NCBI GenBank assembly: GCA_031002005.1
Contig: JARYHS010013631.1
Location: 64,539,832 to 64,603,831 of the forward strand
Reading direction: 5' to 3'
Length of the DNA stretch: 64,000 nucleotides
Source: Vandiemenella viatica
Taxonomy: Eukaryota; Arthropoda; Insecta; Orthoptera; Morabidae
Shown: positions 33,850 to 45,745 of the stretch, piece by piece
Layout: every line of letters starts with the position of its first letter
Position numbering within the stretch: position 1 is the first letter of the stretch
Made by a program: the position numbers and the translations under genes
The notes under the pieces: generated by a model
Database searches by the model: none
Told to the model about the DNA's origin: nothing
Seen by the model: the letters and a program-made list of their open reading frames with translations, nothing else

Positions 33850-36470
33850 AGATGATTGAGTTCCGGCAATTCCTGAGGGAGGAAGACATTGATATTTGCC
33901 TGGTTTGTGTGTGTGTGTGTGTCGCTGCCTCAACGGCGTGTTTGGGTATGTCCCGCTACCTAGGTAGCTCTACTGCTATGTGTCACTTTGTATAGGAAAA
34001 ATTTGTTTGGCGACTCTTTTTATTTGCAAGTTGAGGGGAAAACACAACTTTAACCTATTCCGGTGCCAAATTACTGCAGTTACCGCACAGACAGACTGAC
34101 AGCTGGAGGTGGAGTTGCTATATATATATATCAAGCGTGGCATTCCTCACCATGATGTCTTGCTGCCACCAATTGAACAAACTTGAAGCTACTGCCATTT
34201 GGCTGAAAACAGCATCAGGGCTTCTTACAATTGTCGCTGCACACCGTCCGCCGAGGAGATTACTGGTAGAGAGCGACACAGTCGGACTGGCCAGCATTCG
34301 AGGCAAACTTCTTGTTGGAGGAGACTTCAACGCGAAGCTCCCAGACTGGAACTCCCTCGTAGCAAAGCAAGCCGGCCAAAAACTCCATCATCTGGCTCTT
34401 AGACATAACCTACATGTGTGGGGCTTTGAAGAGCTCTGTGGAATGGTAATAGAGCACATGTCTTGGACATTGCCTTTACAAAAGGGTTCACTGGCATTAT
34501 AAATGCAAACACACTGAAGAGGATGTCTTCGGATCATTCCCCAGTAATCCTTGAAGTAGACGCGAACTCCTGGAAACCTGAAGAAAAGATGGCACCACAC
34601 TTAAGAAAACTAATTGGGATAAGTACCGTGACCCGATCACCGAGACAGTTGAAGAGCAACTCCTCCTAGACAACAGAACCTCAGACCAAGCGCTCAAGAA
34701 CGTCGTAAGAATTATTATTAACGCCAGCAATGCAGCCACATCGCGTAATCTGAGAGTGCAGCTTTCAAAACAGCTTACTCCACATCTCCTTGCCCAGATT
34801 ACACACAAAAATCGAGTTGATAAGGACTGGAAACTCAAAAAAAACGCACAGACCAGCGACTTCTAAACAGATTACAGCGAGAAATAAAGGCAGCCTTGAC
34901 GGAACATAAAAATCTGGAGTGGTCGACCATCAACGTTAGGGACTAAAGATGACATCCTGTGGAGAGAGACTCATAGGTTCACCAAGAGACGAGCTAGGCA
35001 GCCGTCTCTTCACAGAGAAAGAGGCCTCGTCTTAGATCCAGACCATTTCGAAAAGCAGTTCCAGCTAGCGGAAATAGAAGACAAAGACCACATCACTGAA
35101 ACCTGCAGAAGACTTGCGAGATTCATGGAGGCAAATGGCGATGAGAAAAACATAACTGAATTTACAGAAGAGGAGGTGCTGGAGGTGATTAAATGGCTAT
35201 ACCAAAAGAATACTCCTGGACATGATAAGGAGTGCAACCAGCTGCTACGCAATCTCCCGCGGACAGCCATCACATACCTCACTACCATCTTCAATGATAT
35301 CATAAGAACCCAACGATACCGACGAAGTCGGAAGCACGCCATCGTCGTTGCAATAAGGAAGCTAGGGAAAGATCCAACATTCCCGCAACATTATAGACCA
35401 ATTAGTTTACTGCCCTCACTAAGCAAGGTATTTGAGAGACTGCTGTTATAGAGGTTTGAAACCCACATTTCCTGCTGGGCTTTGATAGTGGGCTCTCTGC
35501 CACACAGCAGATAATGCATGTGGTAGAAACTGCCACTGCCTCTTTTAATAGGAGAAAATACTGACCAGTAGCTCTCTTAGATATTGCACGAGCCTTCGAC
35601 TTGGTTAGACACAACGGTATTTTACTAATGTTGTATTTTCATGGAAATCCCAACCAGATGCTGAAAATAATTTGGAGCTACATGGTCAGTAGATATTTCA
35701 GCGTACGAGTCGGCAACGCCCTATCTTCTCGCCATCCAATACATGCCGGAGTTCCACAAGGTTCAGTGCTGGGACCTATATTGTACAGCTTGTATACTGT
35801 GAATATTGCAGTACCGGCCAGCGTATACACAGCCTTGAATGCCGTCGAAACGGCGTTCTTTACCCATCACCGCAACAAGGCAGTAGCAACAAGAAAACTG
35901 CAAGAAGAACAAGATACTGAGTAGTGGGCACGAAGGTGGCGTTTCACCATCAACACCACAAAAACCCAAGCTATAATTCTATCTAGGGAATTCGTCAAAT
36001 GTGGAGAGGGTGTAACTACTCCATCAAACTTACACATTTTCGGCAAAGACATTCTTTGGAACTCCACAGTTAAATATTTAGGAGTGACCTTATACAGACA
36101 GCTAAACTGGAAGGGATACATTGAGGATCTGCGGGAGAAAGTCCTAATCAGATTACAGGAACTGTATCTACTATTTAACACAATAAGTTCACTTTTTGCA
36201 GCCACAGGAGTGACTATTTACTATAGTTTGGTACATCCACTTCTTGAGTACGCATACCCTGTGTGGGTGTACACGGACAAGACAAACATTGCCAGACTAC
36301 AAACTTTGCAGAACAGGGACCTTCGTAGAGCTCTCCATGTAATAAAAAGGTTCCCAACCGGAGACCTGCACGCAGCTGTAGGAATACCACTACTGTGAGA
36401 CATGATACGGCAGCTGGCCATATCCTACAGAGGCCACCACAAAGATCGCAAAACGCACTGATAGCACCAC
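33850..36470 (+). pseudogene. Jockey-type ORF2 (endonuclease and reverse transcriptase)
   Basis: The endonuclease is seen in pieces: EFRQFLREEDIDICLV at 33860, LVGGDFNAKLPDWNS at 34313 and SSDHSPVILEVDAN at 34525. The RT has PGHDKECNQLL, HYRPISLLPSLSKVFERLL (35390-35450), ALLDIARAFDLVRH in a shifted frame and AGVPQGSVLGPILYSLY. The catalytic YADD position reads NAVE just before TAFFTHH, so polymerase activity is lost. The C-terminal part (35950-36400) has KYLGVTLYRQLNW and LHPLLEYAYPVW-like motifs. Stops occur at about 35450, 35560 and 35924. Confidence 0.83.
33902..33921 (+). repeat. (GT)n microsatellite
   Basis: A short run of GT dinucleotides inside the decayed endonuclease region. Confidence 0.9.
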
Positions 36471-36888
36471 TGGGCATGTACAGGACATACTTCGACCACC
36501 ACAGAAGACCACTCTGCATTTTTGAACAAGAATGAAAAAAAGCAGCACCAGAGAAGACATACCGCAAGAAAAGTGACGGAAATGTATGAAGTTTGAAGGA
36601 AATGTTTTCGAACAACAACCTTCACCTGAGAGAGAGAAGCGCAGCTTCTGCCAACGCCGAGGGTTTTGGCCTGTATCTGAGGGGAGGGGGCAACATTTAC
36701 CCCTAAAGTTCACTGGTTAGGATTGTTGTCTACTTCATATGGTTGTTTGCATTTTGTAGTAGCTTTGCTGAATGTTTTTAATGGTTTACCTAGTGAGATT
36801 ATTGGTTAGTTTACATTGAGAAGATGAATTTTGGCATATTATGTCTTTTCCCTTCGACATATTTGTAACCAAGATTTTGAATTATTTC

Positions 36889-38719
36889 CACAGGTAGGCA
36901 CAGTTAATCCAAACGTTAACTTCGTTAATCATTATTCCGCTACTTAAAAAGTTAACTTCGATAATCGTTAAAGCGTTAAATGTTTATAAATTTAACGCAA
37001 GTTAAAGTTACCCGTTAAAAGTTAACTAGTCAAAAGTTGTACTGATGTATTAGTATTATAGTACGGTAGGTATAACTGGTCTCTATCTCAAGGTGTTATG
37101 TACCATGATGCAAGTGTGGATTTATTTATAAAAATTAACAAATTGTGATTACTCTATCGCCACAACAACGAAGTGGTATTCCTGTCTGTTTTTATCTTTG
37201 TTGAGACTGTGATCAACATAACACTTGCAAATTGTCTTACGAGAGACAATTAAGGTACTCGTGACCTTCTATAAAAAAAAACAACAACAAAAAAACTTGA
37301 ATGCAGAATGAAAAGCAACAATATTATAGAAAACAAGTTGCACTGGGACACCTGAATATGTGAAAACTGCGACCAGTGAAATTTGCGGCCAACCTAAAAT
37401 CTACGACCAATGCCTGTTACGGTTACCTTTGTGCCACGGCCTACCTGTGACCTAAAGGCCCCTTTAGACGACCCGGCCTGGTTTCACTAAATCATAGACT
37501 GCATGTTTTTACGTGAACAAATAGAACGAAAGTTAGTAAGCGAGATCTTTTTACATTACACGGCCGAAACTGCCAAACTAGCTTCTACCTTTTTTTTAAA
37601 AAAAAAAGACACACCAATGTTTCGAACTAAAATTGCACATCACCTTTTTCGTAACTTATGTATTATTTCTTTGAATTTTTTTGCACCGGTTACTGAAATT
37701 TGAGTTTTTTGCTGATCTGCAACATTGTTTGCAGACTCCAGTGCGATACTAACTATCTATCAGGCGGCCGGTCATCCACTGGCACAGAATTTCGTCCGAG
37801 TAATGCCTGATTTGATGGCCGAACAGTTTGTCCGGTTAACCTCTTCCGACACACACTGCCGATCCGTCACTGTTGCTTCAACACCAACTGAACGCGATGT
37901 TTTTACTAAACGTATAATAACGACATACATTTTGTAATAATAAATACACCTCATTACAGATAATAATGTTGATTTGTCAATAAGATAGGTAATGACGCTT
38001 TTTAGTTTATTTACGTTTGCAGAATTCACAATATAAAATAGTCACGCCGCCGCCGGCTGAAAATGCTCGGCGCGCCGCCGCCAAGATTTTAACAGACGGC
38101 GCCCACCAGGCGCCCACTACTACACCCAACATACGAGCAGCGCTGCCAGTACAGCCAACTTATATTATACCGCTGTCTCTTTGAAATTATACAGAATGAA
38201 ACCCAATTATACAAAGGGGTCATCCATTGATTACATACGTGAGTGAAAGTTCTGGGAGCAAAAAAAGTCCACGAAAAGTAAACAATGTATACATTGATAA
38301 ATTTTGAATAACAAAAAGGAAATAGATATGCAGGAAGGGTTGCCAACTCAATGAAACAAAGGGTAAACACTTTCAAAAAGGTGCTGGAATGTACTTTACT
38401 TTTAAGTGCTCATTTTTGTATCCAATTATACAAGGTAATCTGTTATACAAACAGGATATAAGAGGAAACCAAATTATACAAGTTTTGTATCCAATTATAC
38501 AATCTGGCAGCCCTGCATACGAGTGGTGGCGTGGCGCACAGTTCAAACGAAAAGACGTCAACAACCTATGTAACAAACTAAAGTTAACGGAAGTCCAATT
38601 TAACGGAAGTTAAGAAGACCGTTAATGATTTTTTGGTTAACTTAAAAGTTAAATTTTCGCAATTTTTTTAACTTCGTTAATTAACGATTAAAGGATTAAC
38701 TGTCTTGTTCCCAGCTGTG
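36889..38719. mobile_element. hAT-type element, 1.83 kb, exact 8-bp target duplication
   Basis: ATTATTTC at 36881-36888 and 38720-38727 flanks the insertion. The left end starts CACAGGTAGG and reaches ACAGTTAATCC. The right end, read on the other strand, starts CACAGCTGGGAAC and reaches ACAGTTAATCC. Both ends are packed with GTTAAC/GTTAA words over 100-150 bp, which are probable subterminal binding repeats. No transposase frame is recognisable inside. An inner segment at about 38326-38519 has ends ATGCAGG...GTTGCCA and TGGCAGCCCTGCAT and may be a nested MITE. Confidence 0.85.
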
Positions 38720-38728
38720 ATTATTTCA

Positions 38729-38990
38729 TTATGAGCCGTTGGCATTTTGCCCCCAGAAACCTTCAGCTAGCGTTTTGAATCTATCTATTAGTTTTGGTTT
38801 ACTGGATAGTGTGTGTAGGTCCTCTGTTGGGAAATCGTAAGGCAGGTGCAGTGCTCTTTTGAGTGTCCTGTTCTGGATTATTTGCGGCCTTTTGCGATGG
38901 GTTGCTGCCAGTAAGAGGTCCCAGTAGGGTCTAAATAGATCAAGTATTTTTGCCATAAAAGTTTTGTAAAATCTCATTAATGGGTGGGGG
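38729..38990 (-). pseudogene. Jockey-type LINE 3' end (RT C-terminal fragment)
   Basis: The minus strand encodes the Jockey ORF2 tail: LFRPYWDLLLAATHRKRPQ, then IIQNRTLKRALHLPYDFPTE and DLHTLS, ending at a stop by the Asn/Gly end. Only the extreme C-terminus is present, so the copy is strongly 5'-truncated. It joins the gypsy relic at about 38990. Confidence 0.75.
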
Positions 38991-41600
38991 TGACTCCTTT
39001 CCAGAGATAAGACTTTGAAGCCCTGGCATCTACTGACTGATCTGCTTTGGTCACTACAACTGATGGGTTATTGTATGGACTCTGCGAATGTTCAATAATT
39101 GACCATTCTAACATTCTGTTAATTTTTCCTTCCACCTGCTTTGTTTTACCAACGGGATGGAGTAAGGCTTAAGTTTAAAAGACTCATAACAATTTACCAC
39201 AAAATGACACTCATATCTATGGACAAGTCATGGTCTATCTGAGAAAACCTGTGTATAATTCTGCAAGAATGCTGTCCAAATCTTTCCGTTACCCACATGT
39301 TCTACCACTTTCTGCTAACTAGTGTTAAGGGATTCGTTCTTAGAAAAAGTTTACCAGTTTCCTGTAAAAATTAGGATCTTTGGTATTTCATACAGCATTC
39401 TTCACTAGTACATTCACTGAATTATCCCCTCTTTCTTTTTAAAAAAAGTAAGTACAGAGCTGGTTGCCTTCTATTTGGAAATGCAATATCCACCTACGAC
39501 AGTCTGACGTAGCATGAACCAAGTGTAGCCATCCAATACCAAAAATAAACTCGGATGTATTTTTTTTACTTGTGGCTTTAACCCTCGTCAACATCTAGGT
39601 CATTAGAGGTGGGATGGAACTGGGGACCAGGAACGGGAATGAATTCGGTCATGGCATTCGCCTGGAGTGATTTTGAAAAACCATGGAAAACCCAAATCTG
39701 GATGCCCAGATGGGGATTTGAACTGGCATCCTCCAGAATGTGAGGTCAGAGCATTAACCGCTCATCCACAATGCTCAGTCACTTGGGTGTAAATCAAGGA
39801 ATAACATGTACATGTGTTTCAAAATTGTGGCCATTTATTTCCCCTTTGGGAAATACTTCTGTGGTTACGCATTTAGTCTTCCTCCCTGTGGCTGTGGTAG
39901 CCATTAATTTTGGCACCATGTAAAAGGTTAGTAAAATTTAATTCCTCAAAGAGGGATTGGGAAATAGCAGATAGCTCTGCTCCAGTATCAAGACGTGAAT
40001 CAGGTTTCTACTAACGGTCGCCTCAATAAATGGTGCTTGCAGTAGCGGTACCAAGCATGAAAGTTGTTCCTGAAGGAGGTCATTTCTTGGATTATTATGA
40101 TAAATGCTAGCAACTTGATAATCCACGGTAGACCCAGACATGGTATCTGCCACTGCTCAAGCGCAGACACTGGCAGGAATATTTTTTTGAAACTTCTTCA
40201 TTGTGCTGATGACTTGGTCCAGGCCCAGAATCCTTTTTGGACGACGGGAAATTTACGTTTCGTGTTTGGTTCCATAGGTTACATCTACCTACTCAGCCCC
40301 TAGCTATAACTTTAAAATTGGGTCCATTTCTATGATACTGTTGTGAATTATTAAAATTTCCCCTACTCTGATTGTCGTGTGGCATATTCTGGGAACGATG
40401 TTTGCCTGCATTGTCAGAGTGACGATTCCCCCTTTCAGGGAGCCTAGTTTCTGAATTCCATGAACACTGATGTATATCTAGCACCTTTAAGAGATTTTCA
40501 GCCTCTGCAAGTGTGGTAATGCTCTGTGTTGCAAACTGTGTAACTACAGATTCAGGCATTCAATACACAATATCTTTTATCAAAATTACATCTAGTATAC
40601 ATTGATCTAAGGAAACTGCTTTATCGGCCTCTTGTAGGAAAAAGTAATATAATAGTTGAGGGTTCACTCTCCATTGTGCCCCATGGCTTGTGTATCTATG
40701 TACACAACACTACATCAATTGACCAAAAATGGCAAAGAACTGTTCCTTCAACTCAGAAAAAGATGCACAATTTTGTGACTACTCCTCCACAATTTGGTAG
40801 ATCCTGCCAAATGTTGACAAACACAATTTATTTTTTTCTTGTCAAAATAGTTCATGAAAGGTCTAGAGTCTTCAAAGTTTTTTTAAAAATCTAACAAGGT
40901 GTACATTTCCATGTCCACTAAATCGACTATACGCTACCTTTTCTGGCATAGTAACAATACAATGCGCCACTGTAGCTCGTGGAGGATGTTTGATTATGAT
41001 ATCTGTCATGTGAGTTTTTAGAGAAATTAGTTCATTTTTGCAACACTGGATTTTATCTAAAACCTGGGTTTTCAAAGAAGTGAAGTCTGTTTCACAATTC
41101 TGGATTTTATTTGAGACTTGAGTTTTTCATGAAGTGATCTTGTCTTCAAAATGCTGAATTTTATCACTATTTGTTGTACAGATCGTGGTTAGAGCGCTTA
41201 CATTTTTGGCTTTGTCTTTACACCTGAATTATGTTCCACATGTGAAAATATCATTGTTGACTTCCTCGCGTAGTTTCTCTACTTGCTGAGTAACTCTCAT
41301 TCTTACAATTTCCCAAGGATTGAGAAAGTTTCTCAGATCTATTGCTCATATTGTGTGAATACTGCTGAAATTCATCCAAGAAGTGTTGTTCAAAATTATA
41401 AAAATTAGTTTCAAAAATGGCCTTTTCGTCTGCTAATTGTCTAGCTTGTGAATCCAACCTTGTCTCAATGTTGTCAAATTTTGTTTCAAGCTGTTTAATT
41501 TATGATTCAAGCTGTTTGGTTTGTGATTCAAATTTTGTTTCAAGCAATGTTTCCAAAATTCATGAGCTGCAATGAACCATGAGTGGTACCTGTGTCACAG
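38991..41600 (-). pseudogene. Second Ty3/gypsy-type relic: gag, protease and start of RT
   Basis: Read from about 41600 downwards on the minus strand, a coiled-coil gag start is followed by FSGHGNVHLVRFLKK and a capsid-like region, and by an Asn/Arg/His-rich tail (40293-40559). A protease motif LDTGAELSAIS is read across frames near 39960-40015, with the protease flap region after it. After the SINE at 39560-39780 the pol frame goes on with FSDRPGLVHRYE-like and YNNPSVVVTKAD-like words down to about 39000. There it ends at the Jockey fragment, before any YIDD motif. Stops and shifts are frequent. No LTR was found. Confidence 0.6.
39560..39780 (-). repeat. SINE copy 4, inserted in the gypsy relic
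   Basis: The common SINE body is read on the minus strand, from a TGAGCATTGTGGATGAGCGG head (weak A box) and GTTCAAATCCCC (B box) to a TAAAGCCACAAG tail. It splits the gypsy protease-RT region. Confidence 0.8.
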
Positions 41601-41639
41601 CCTAGCTGTGCACTGGTAGGTTTTATGAGTGTTTCCAAT

Positions 41640-41700
41640 GCTGTTTGTCCAGATTACACATAACTGGTATTAAGACCTACGAAGTCTTCATCAGGAGAAG
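41640..41700 (-). repeat. Penelope-type hairpin relic
   Basis: The minus strand has CTCCTGATGAAGAC, a loop and GTCTTAATACCAGTTATG. It looks like a decayed form of the CTGATGA-hairpin-GAAACC motif of Penelope ends. No attached coding sequence. Confidence 0.35.
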
Positions 41701-42539
41701 AGTGAGGAAAAGCCTCGGGTTGAACGTGTGATGGGAGGGGATCTAAGGTTCTATTTGCTAGTGCCAATTCAGAATTTTGTCGAGCCAAAGATTTCGTATC
41801 GACGTGTCTGCACCAGAAGTAAGTTGTCGGTGTAAAACACTGGGTGTCTCCCTTTCTAAAACCATTAATTGTGAGGTAGTGATGTGAAGAAACGTTAGTG
41901 AAATTTCACTTAATAGCGTGACCTGCTTGTTCCACCATTTGAATTATGTGGTTAGGTGACATAAGTTCATCAAATGAAGTAGTGTCTTGAGTCGTTCTGA
42001 ATGGATTAAATGTCTAAAGATTTTTAACATATGAATATAAGTTTGTTGAAAGGTCCTCACATCAAATTAAAATAACACTGTGATGTAAACAACATTAGAT
42101 TATATACATCTCACTGGATAAGACTGCAAATCAATAGCCACTAAAAAAAAAAACAAAAAAAAAACAGGAACAACAATTACTAAAAAACTGTACATTAAGT
42201 AATAAGACAACAATAGTGCGAGGGTGAAAGAATATTGGGCCAAAAAGAAAGCTCACCAGAGTTAAGAACCATGTGGTCTATAGAGGCCAAAATGGAAAAG
42301 AAGGAAGCAATGCTTTAAAGTAATATTCAAAGTCATAGATCGTCACTGGTGCTGTAAAATAAACGATGACTTACTTTGGCCAAAAATGTTTACGGTCCTG
42401 CTGCTATCTGTTTGTCAAATGCAAATAATCTACAAATGAAATATGTAAAACCAAATATTTTTGAAACCTATTAATCTCAATATACAGGCTGTAATAATCT
42501 TATATATATATATATATTGGATAAAGGAAACAAAGAAAC
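41701..42539. other. Unassigned AT-rich DNA, short (TA)n
   Basis: No gene or element end is recognised. A TA run lies at about 42502-42521. Confidence 0.5.
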
Positions 42540-42791
42540 TGCCGCGAGGCACTGAAAATAAGATAGGATAGGGAAAATAAACAGTTACCCGTCACTTACC
42601 ACAGATGAAGGCAGGAGGGCGAGACACGTAAAAACACAAAAACAAAAGAAGTACACAATATTTCGACTTTTTAGTCTTCCTCATGTAGGAGGCGAGACAT
42701 ATGGCAGGGGGAAAGATGTGGTCACATCCGAGCCTGCCACATGAATGAAGCACAGGCGGAAAACGCGTGGTAGTGGAAGAATTGCCGGGAG

Positions 42792-42810
42792 GGGGGGGGG
42801 GGGGGGGGGG
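42792..42810 (+). repeat. Poly(G) run
   Basis: 19 or more consecutive G within the Penelope 3' UTR. Confidence 0.9.
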
Positions 42811-43036
42811 AATAGGCTTGACCCGCGATAAAAGTGAAACAAATGAATATAATGTCTGTGTAGCTTAGTTCAAAAAGTTATAATTGAGAATAAAGGGAGA
42901 TAGAATAATTTAAAAAATATATATATATATATATATATACAAAAAATAATAAAATAAATAAATAAAGAGGAAAATATATATATATATAAAATTATAAATA
43001 ACTGTAAAATGAAATGAGAGTTAGCAAGTGACAGGT

Positions 43037-43773
43037 TTAACGTAGGTTTAGGCCAGGGGTGTGTCTGGTGTCAAGGATATGTTGATAGGCTAGTTCCCAT
43101 CTGCGGAGTTCTGAAGGGGTGGTGGTATTTGGAAAAACTCTAATAGCTCTGACTGTGAAACAGGTGTTGAGGTTGTTTGAATTATGGAAGTTCGCATGAA
43201 TTGCCACGGGATGGTCTGGGTTGGAAGTATAAACTGTTTGCCTGTGGCCATTCATTCTGTAGGAAAGTTGTTGAGAGGTGAGACCAATGTAAGAGGCAGT
43301 GCAGTGGATGCAGGTGAGTTGGTAAATAAGGTGAGTGGTAGCACATGTGGCATGTCCAATTATAGGGAAAGATTCGCCTGTGACAGGATTAGAGTAAGTA
43401 GTGGTGGCAGGGTGCATGCTGCAAGTTTTACAGCGGGGTCTGTTACACGGGAAAGATCCCTGTGGAGGTCTAGGGGAGTCGGCAGGTAAATACTTGTGGA
43501 CCAAGATGTTGTACAGATTGGGCGGTCTGCTGAAGCAAGTGCGGGGAGCAGTGGGTAGGATTTTGGGAAGGAGGAGACGCATTTCAGGGAAGGAACGTAA
43601 GAAATCATGCCCACGGCGGAGTATCTGGTTGACAGATTCCAGGCCAGGAAAGAACTGGGTGACAAGTGTTGGACCACGGTCAGCTTTAGGAGGTGCAGAA
43701 CGAGGGTTGTGGGTGATGGCACGGGAAATTTGTTTTTCCACCAGATCATGGGGGTATTGGCGGGAAACAAGGG

Positions 43774-43774
<1 letters not shown>
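43037..43774 (-). CDS. Penelope-like ORF C-terminal part with GIY-YIG endonuclease
   Basis: An uninterrupted frame of about 245 codons ends at 43037. It starts with the region behind the RT (FFPGLESVNQILRRGHDFLR), then a Cys-rich segment (RPRCKTC...HATC), and the GIY-YIG domain with LIYQLTCIHCTASYIGLTSQ and RMNGHR, the catalytic Tyr-Tyr-Arg framework. It ends with ELRRWELAYQHILDT. The endonuclease of this family nicks target DNA for retrotransposition. The frame seems open upstream only because a (TA)n run at 43775-43816 gives Ile-Tyr repeats, so its true N-terminus and the RT are lost. Confidence 0.85.

Positions 43775-43816
<42 letters not shown>
43775..43816. repeat. (TA)n microsatellite
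   Basis: A run of about 21 TA dinucleotides directly at the truncated end of the Penelope element. Confidence 0.95.
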
Positions 43817-43822
<6 letters not shown>

Positions 43823-43844
43823 GACGTGTGTTTTTCTATATTTC

Positions 43845-44490
43845 ACTTTTCAGCCACCACTATCTAGCACAGACCACTGGTCTTTCTATGTGGAAGTAGC
43901 ATGGAGTTTCCTGTCATGCACAACGTTGGCCGAATGTCAATAGCTGTGGGGATGTGGGAGATATGATGGTAAAAAGTGGTTGATGCAGGGCATTTTCGTA
44001 TTTCAATCAAAGACCTGTGTCTCCGTATATGTCACTCTGCTGCCACAACTACATAGCGTAGACCAATTGTGTTTTGGTGTGGTAGTGGTCTCGTATCTCT
44101 TATCATGTACTATGGTGGTTAGATGTTGGTGGCTATGGGGGTGTGAAAGTGGACGACGTGCGGCACTTTCATATTTCTACCAAAAACGTATGTGTAATGG
44201 TGTATCACTTTCTAGGCAAAATTATCTAGCGCAGATCACTGGTGTTTGTGTGTGGTAGTAGCTCAGTGTCACCCGTCGATAACAACGTTGGCTGAATTTG
44301 GTAACTGTGAGAGTGTTTGAGATATGATGGTTGAAATTGGTCGATCAAGGATATTTTCGCATTTTGACCAAAGACATAAGTGTCCGTATATTTTACTTTG
44401 CTGCCTGAACTGCATAGCGTTGTGTGTGGTAATAGCATCGAGTCTCCCATCGTTCACTATGGTGGTTGGATGTCGGTAGCTGTCAATTCA
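43845..44490. repeat. Tandem repeat, about 183-bp unit, 3.5 copies
   Basis: Units starting near 43855, 44040, 44222 and 44400 each read CTGCC..ACTACATAGCG, GTGTGGTAGTAGC, CTATGGTGGTTGGATGT, GGTAGCTGTG, GATATGATGGTTGAAA..GGTCGATG and TTTTCGTATTT..CCAAAGACATA with about 75-80 percent identity by eye. No coding potential is consistent between units. Confidence 0.8.
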
Positions 44491-44944
44491 AATTCTTTAC
44501 ACACACAAACAAAGTCGTGCGTACCAACTAGTAATAATAAAAAAATCAGAATTTGTTCATAATTTGTTCAGATTCTGATTGTAATGCCTGAAGCTTATGC
44601 AGCAAGCCACACAGTTACAAAGAAAAACAAAATATGTATCATAACAAATGTTGACAATCAGAATGATTTTTTTAGGATCCTAAATTTAAATCTTTAATTA
44701 TGAAAAATTACTTTTACGCACTCTCACAATTCAGAAAACTGTAATTGAGAAATACAGCATAAAATCCCGATGCTGCGAGTTTGATACTTGTAAGAAAACA
44801 ATGTTAGAAAAATCAGTAAGCCATGTGACTGATAGTATATTCATTAGAAACTAACTATATAGATGGATACACTCATACATTTCACAGCAATGCTTAGTGT
44901 AAGTTGATACTAATGACATACCCCTTAGGGTGGCAGCTGCAGTC
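44491..44944. other. Unassigned AT-rich DNA
   Basis: No feature is recognised. Confidence 0.5.
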
Positions 44945-45745
44945 AAAAGGGTAGGCCTAATCTTAAGATGCAAAGGTTGATTATGATTACAAGGTGGGGA
45001 AAGAATTGCTTGTTGAAGACTTAAAATGTAAAATAATATATTAGCCTTACATTTGATAACAGATTAACTGGGCAGGACACACTGGACATTTGGTAGGTAA
45101 AGGTTTCAAAATTCTGCTCTTGTTAGAGAGAGTGATGAGGGGATGTACAAGAGAAGTAAAGGAATTGCGTTACAAAACTTTGGTCAGGCCATTCATTGAA
45201 TGCAGTATGGAACTCACATTTTTAAGTATCAAATACAGGAGTTGGAGAGGGTGCAGAAAAGGGCTGCTAGATTCATTTCTGGAAATTGGCACAGAATGCA
45301 ATCAGTAACAGATATGATAAAAGAGCAGGAATGGGATTCATTGGAAGACAGGAGGAGGGTGAAGAGGGTCATGGGAGTGCACAAGGCATATGCTGGTGGT
45401 GACTCTTGGAAAGATATTGGCATAAGATTTAAAAGTAATGTATCCAAGAGAAAATATGACCATGACAGCATCTGGCACTCGATTTCAGGCACAAGAGAGT
45501 AGGAAGATTCTATTTTTTTTTTTATTTATTTTTTTTTGGTAAGGGGGCCAGGGACTTGAATAAGTTACCAAGAGAAATGATGAATGATTTACCAAAAAAG
45601 TTGAAAGAATTTAAAGTTGAAATTTGTGGAGGGTAAATGTAGGTGGGTGCAGGAAAGGGATAATATAAATGTGTAGGGAAATTTCCACCCGAGCGCACGA
45701 TCCATTGCAATTACATTAAAAAATAAAGTTGTGTGGAAATGAGAT
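44945..45745 (+). pseudogene. CR1-type LINE copy B, 3' part
   Basis: The same family as copy A. The readable end is ELERVQKRAARFISGNWHRM, then QSVTDMIKEQEWDSLEDRRR and VKRVMGVHKAYAGGDSWKDI. It is followed by a 3' UTR with an interruption of T-rich sequence (45511-45537) and the terminal GAGCGCACGATCCATTGCAATT block. RT catalytic motifs are upstream of the truncation. Confidence 0.8.

Larger units (their letters stand above)
31877..36720 (+). mobile_element. Jockey-type LINE 2, nearly full length but decayed
   Basis: ORF1 with PRE/C2HC-type and zinc-knuckle domains is followed by ORF2 with endonuclease and RT, all on the plus strand and in the normal order, about 4.8 kb. Many stops and frameshifts show it is an old copy. 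Confidence 0.85.
42540..43774 (-). mobile_element. Penelope-like element, 5'-truncated, with 3' UTR
   Basis: A GIY-YIG coding part (43037-43774) is followed on the minus strand by a 3' region of about 500 bp. That region contains the hairpin-GAAATATTGTG motif (42655-42690) and ends near TATTTTCCCTATCC. The same 3' region, in diverged form, occurs at 16556-16690, 52795-53011 and 58871-59159. The RT part is missing. Confidence 0.8.

Noticed and set aside
43730..43870. Ile-Tyr repeat protein
   Set aside because: It is the translation of a (TA)n microsatellite.
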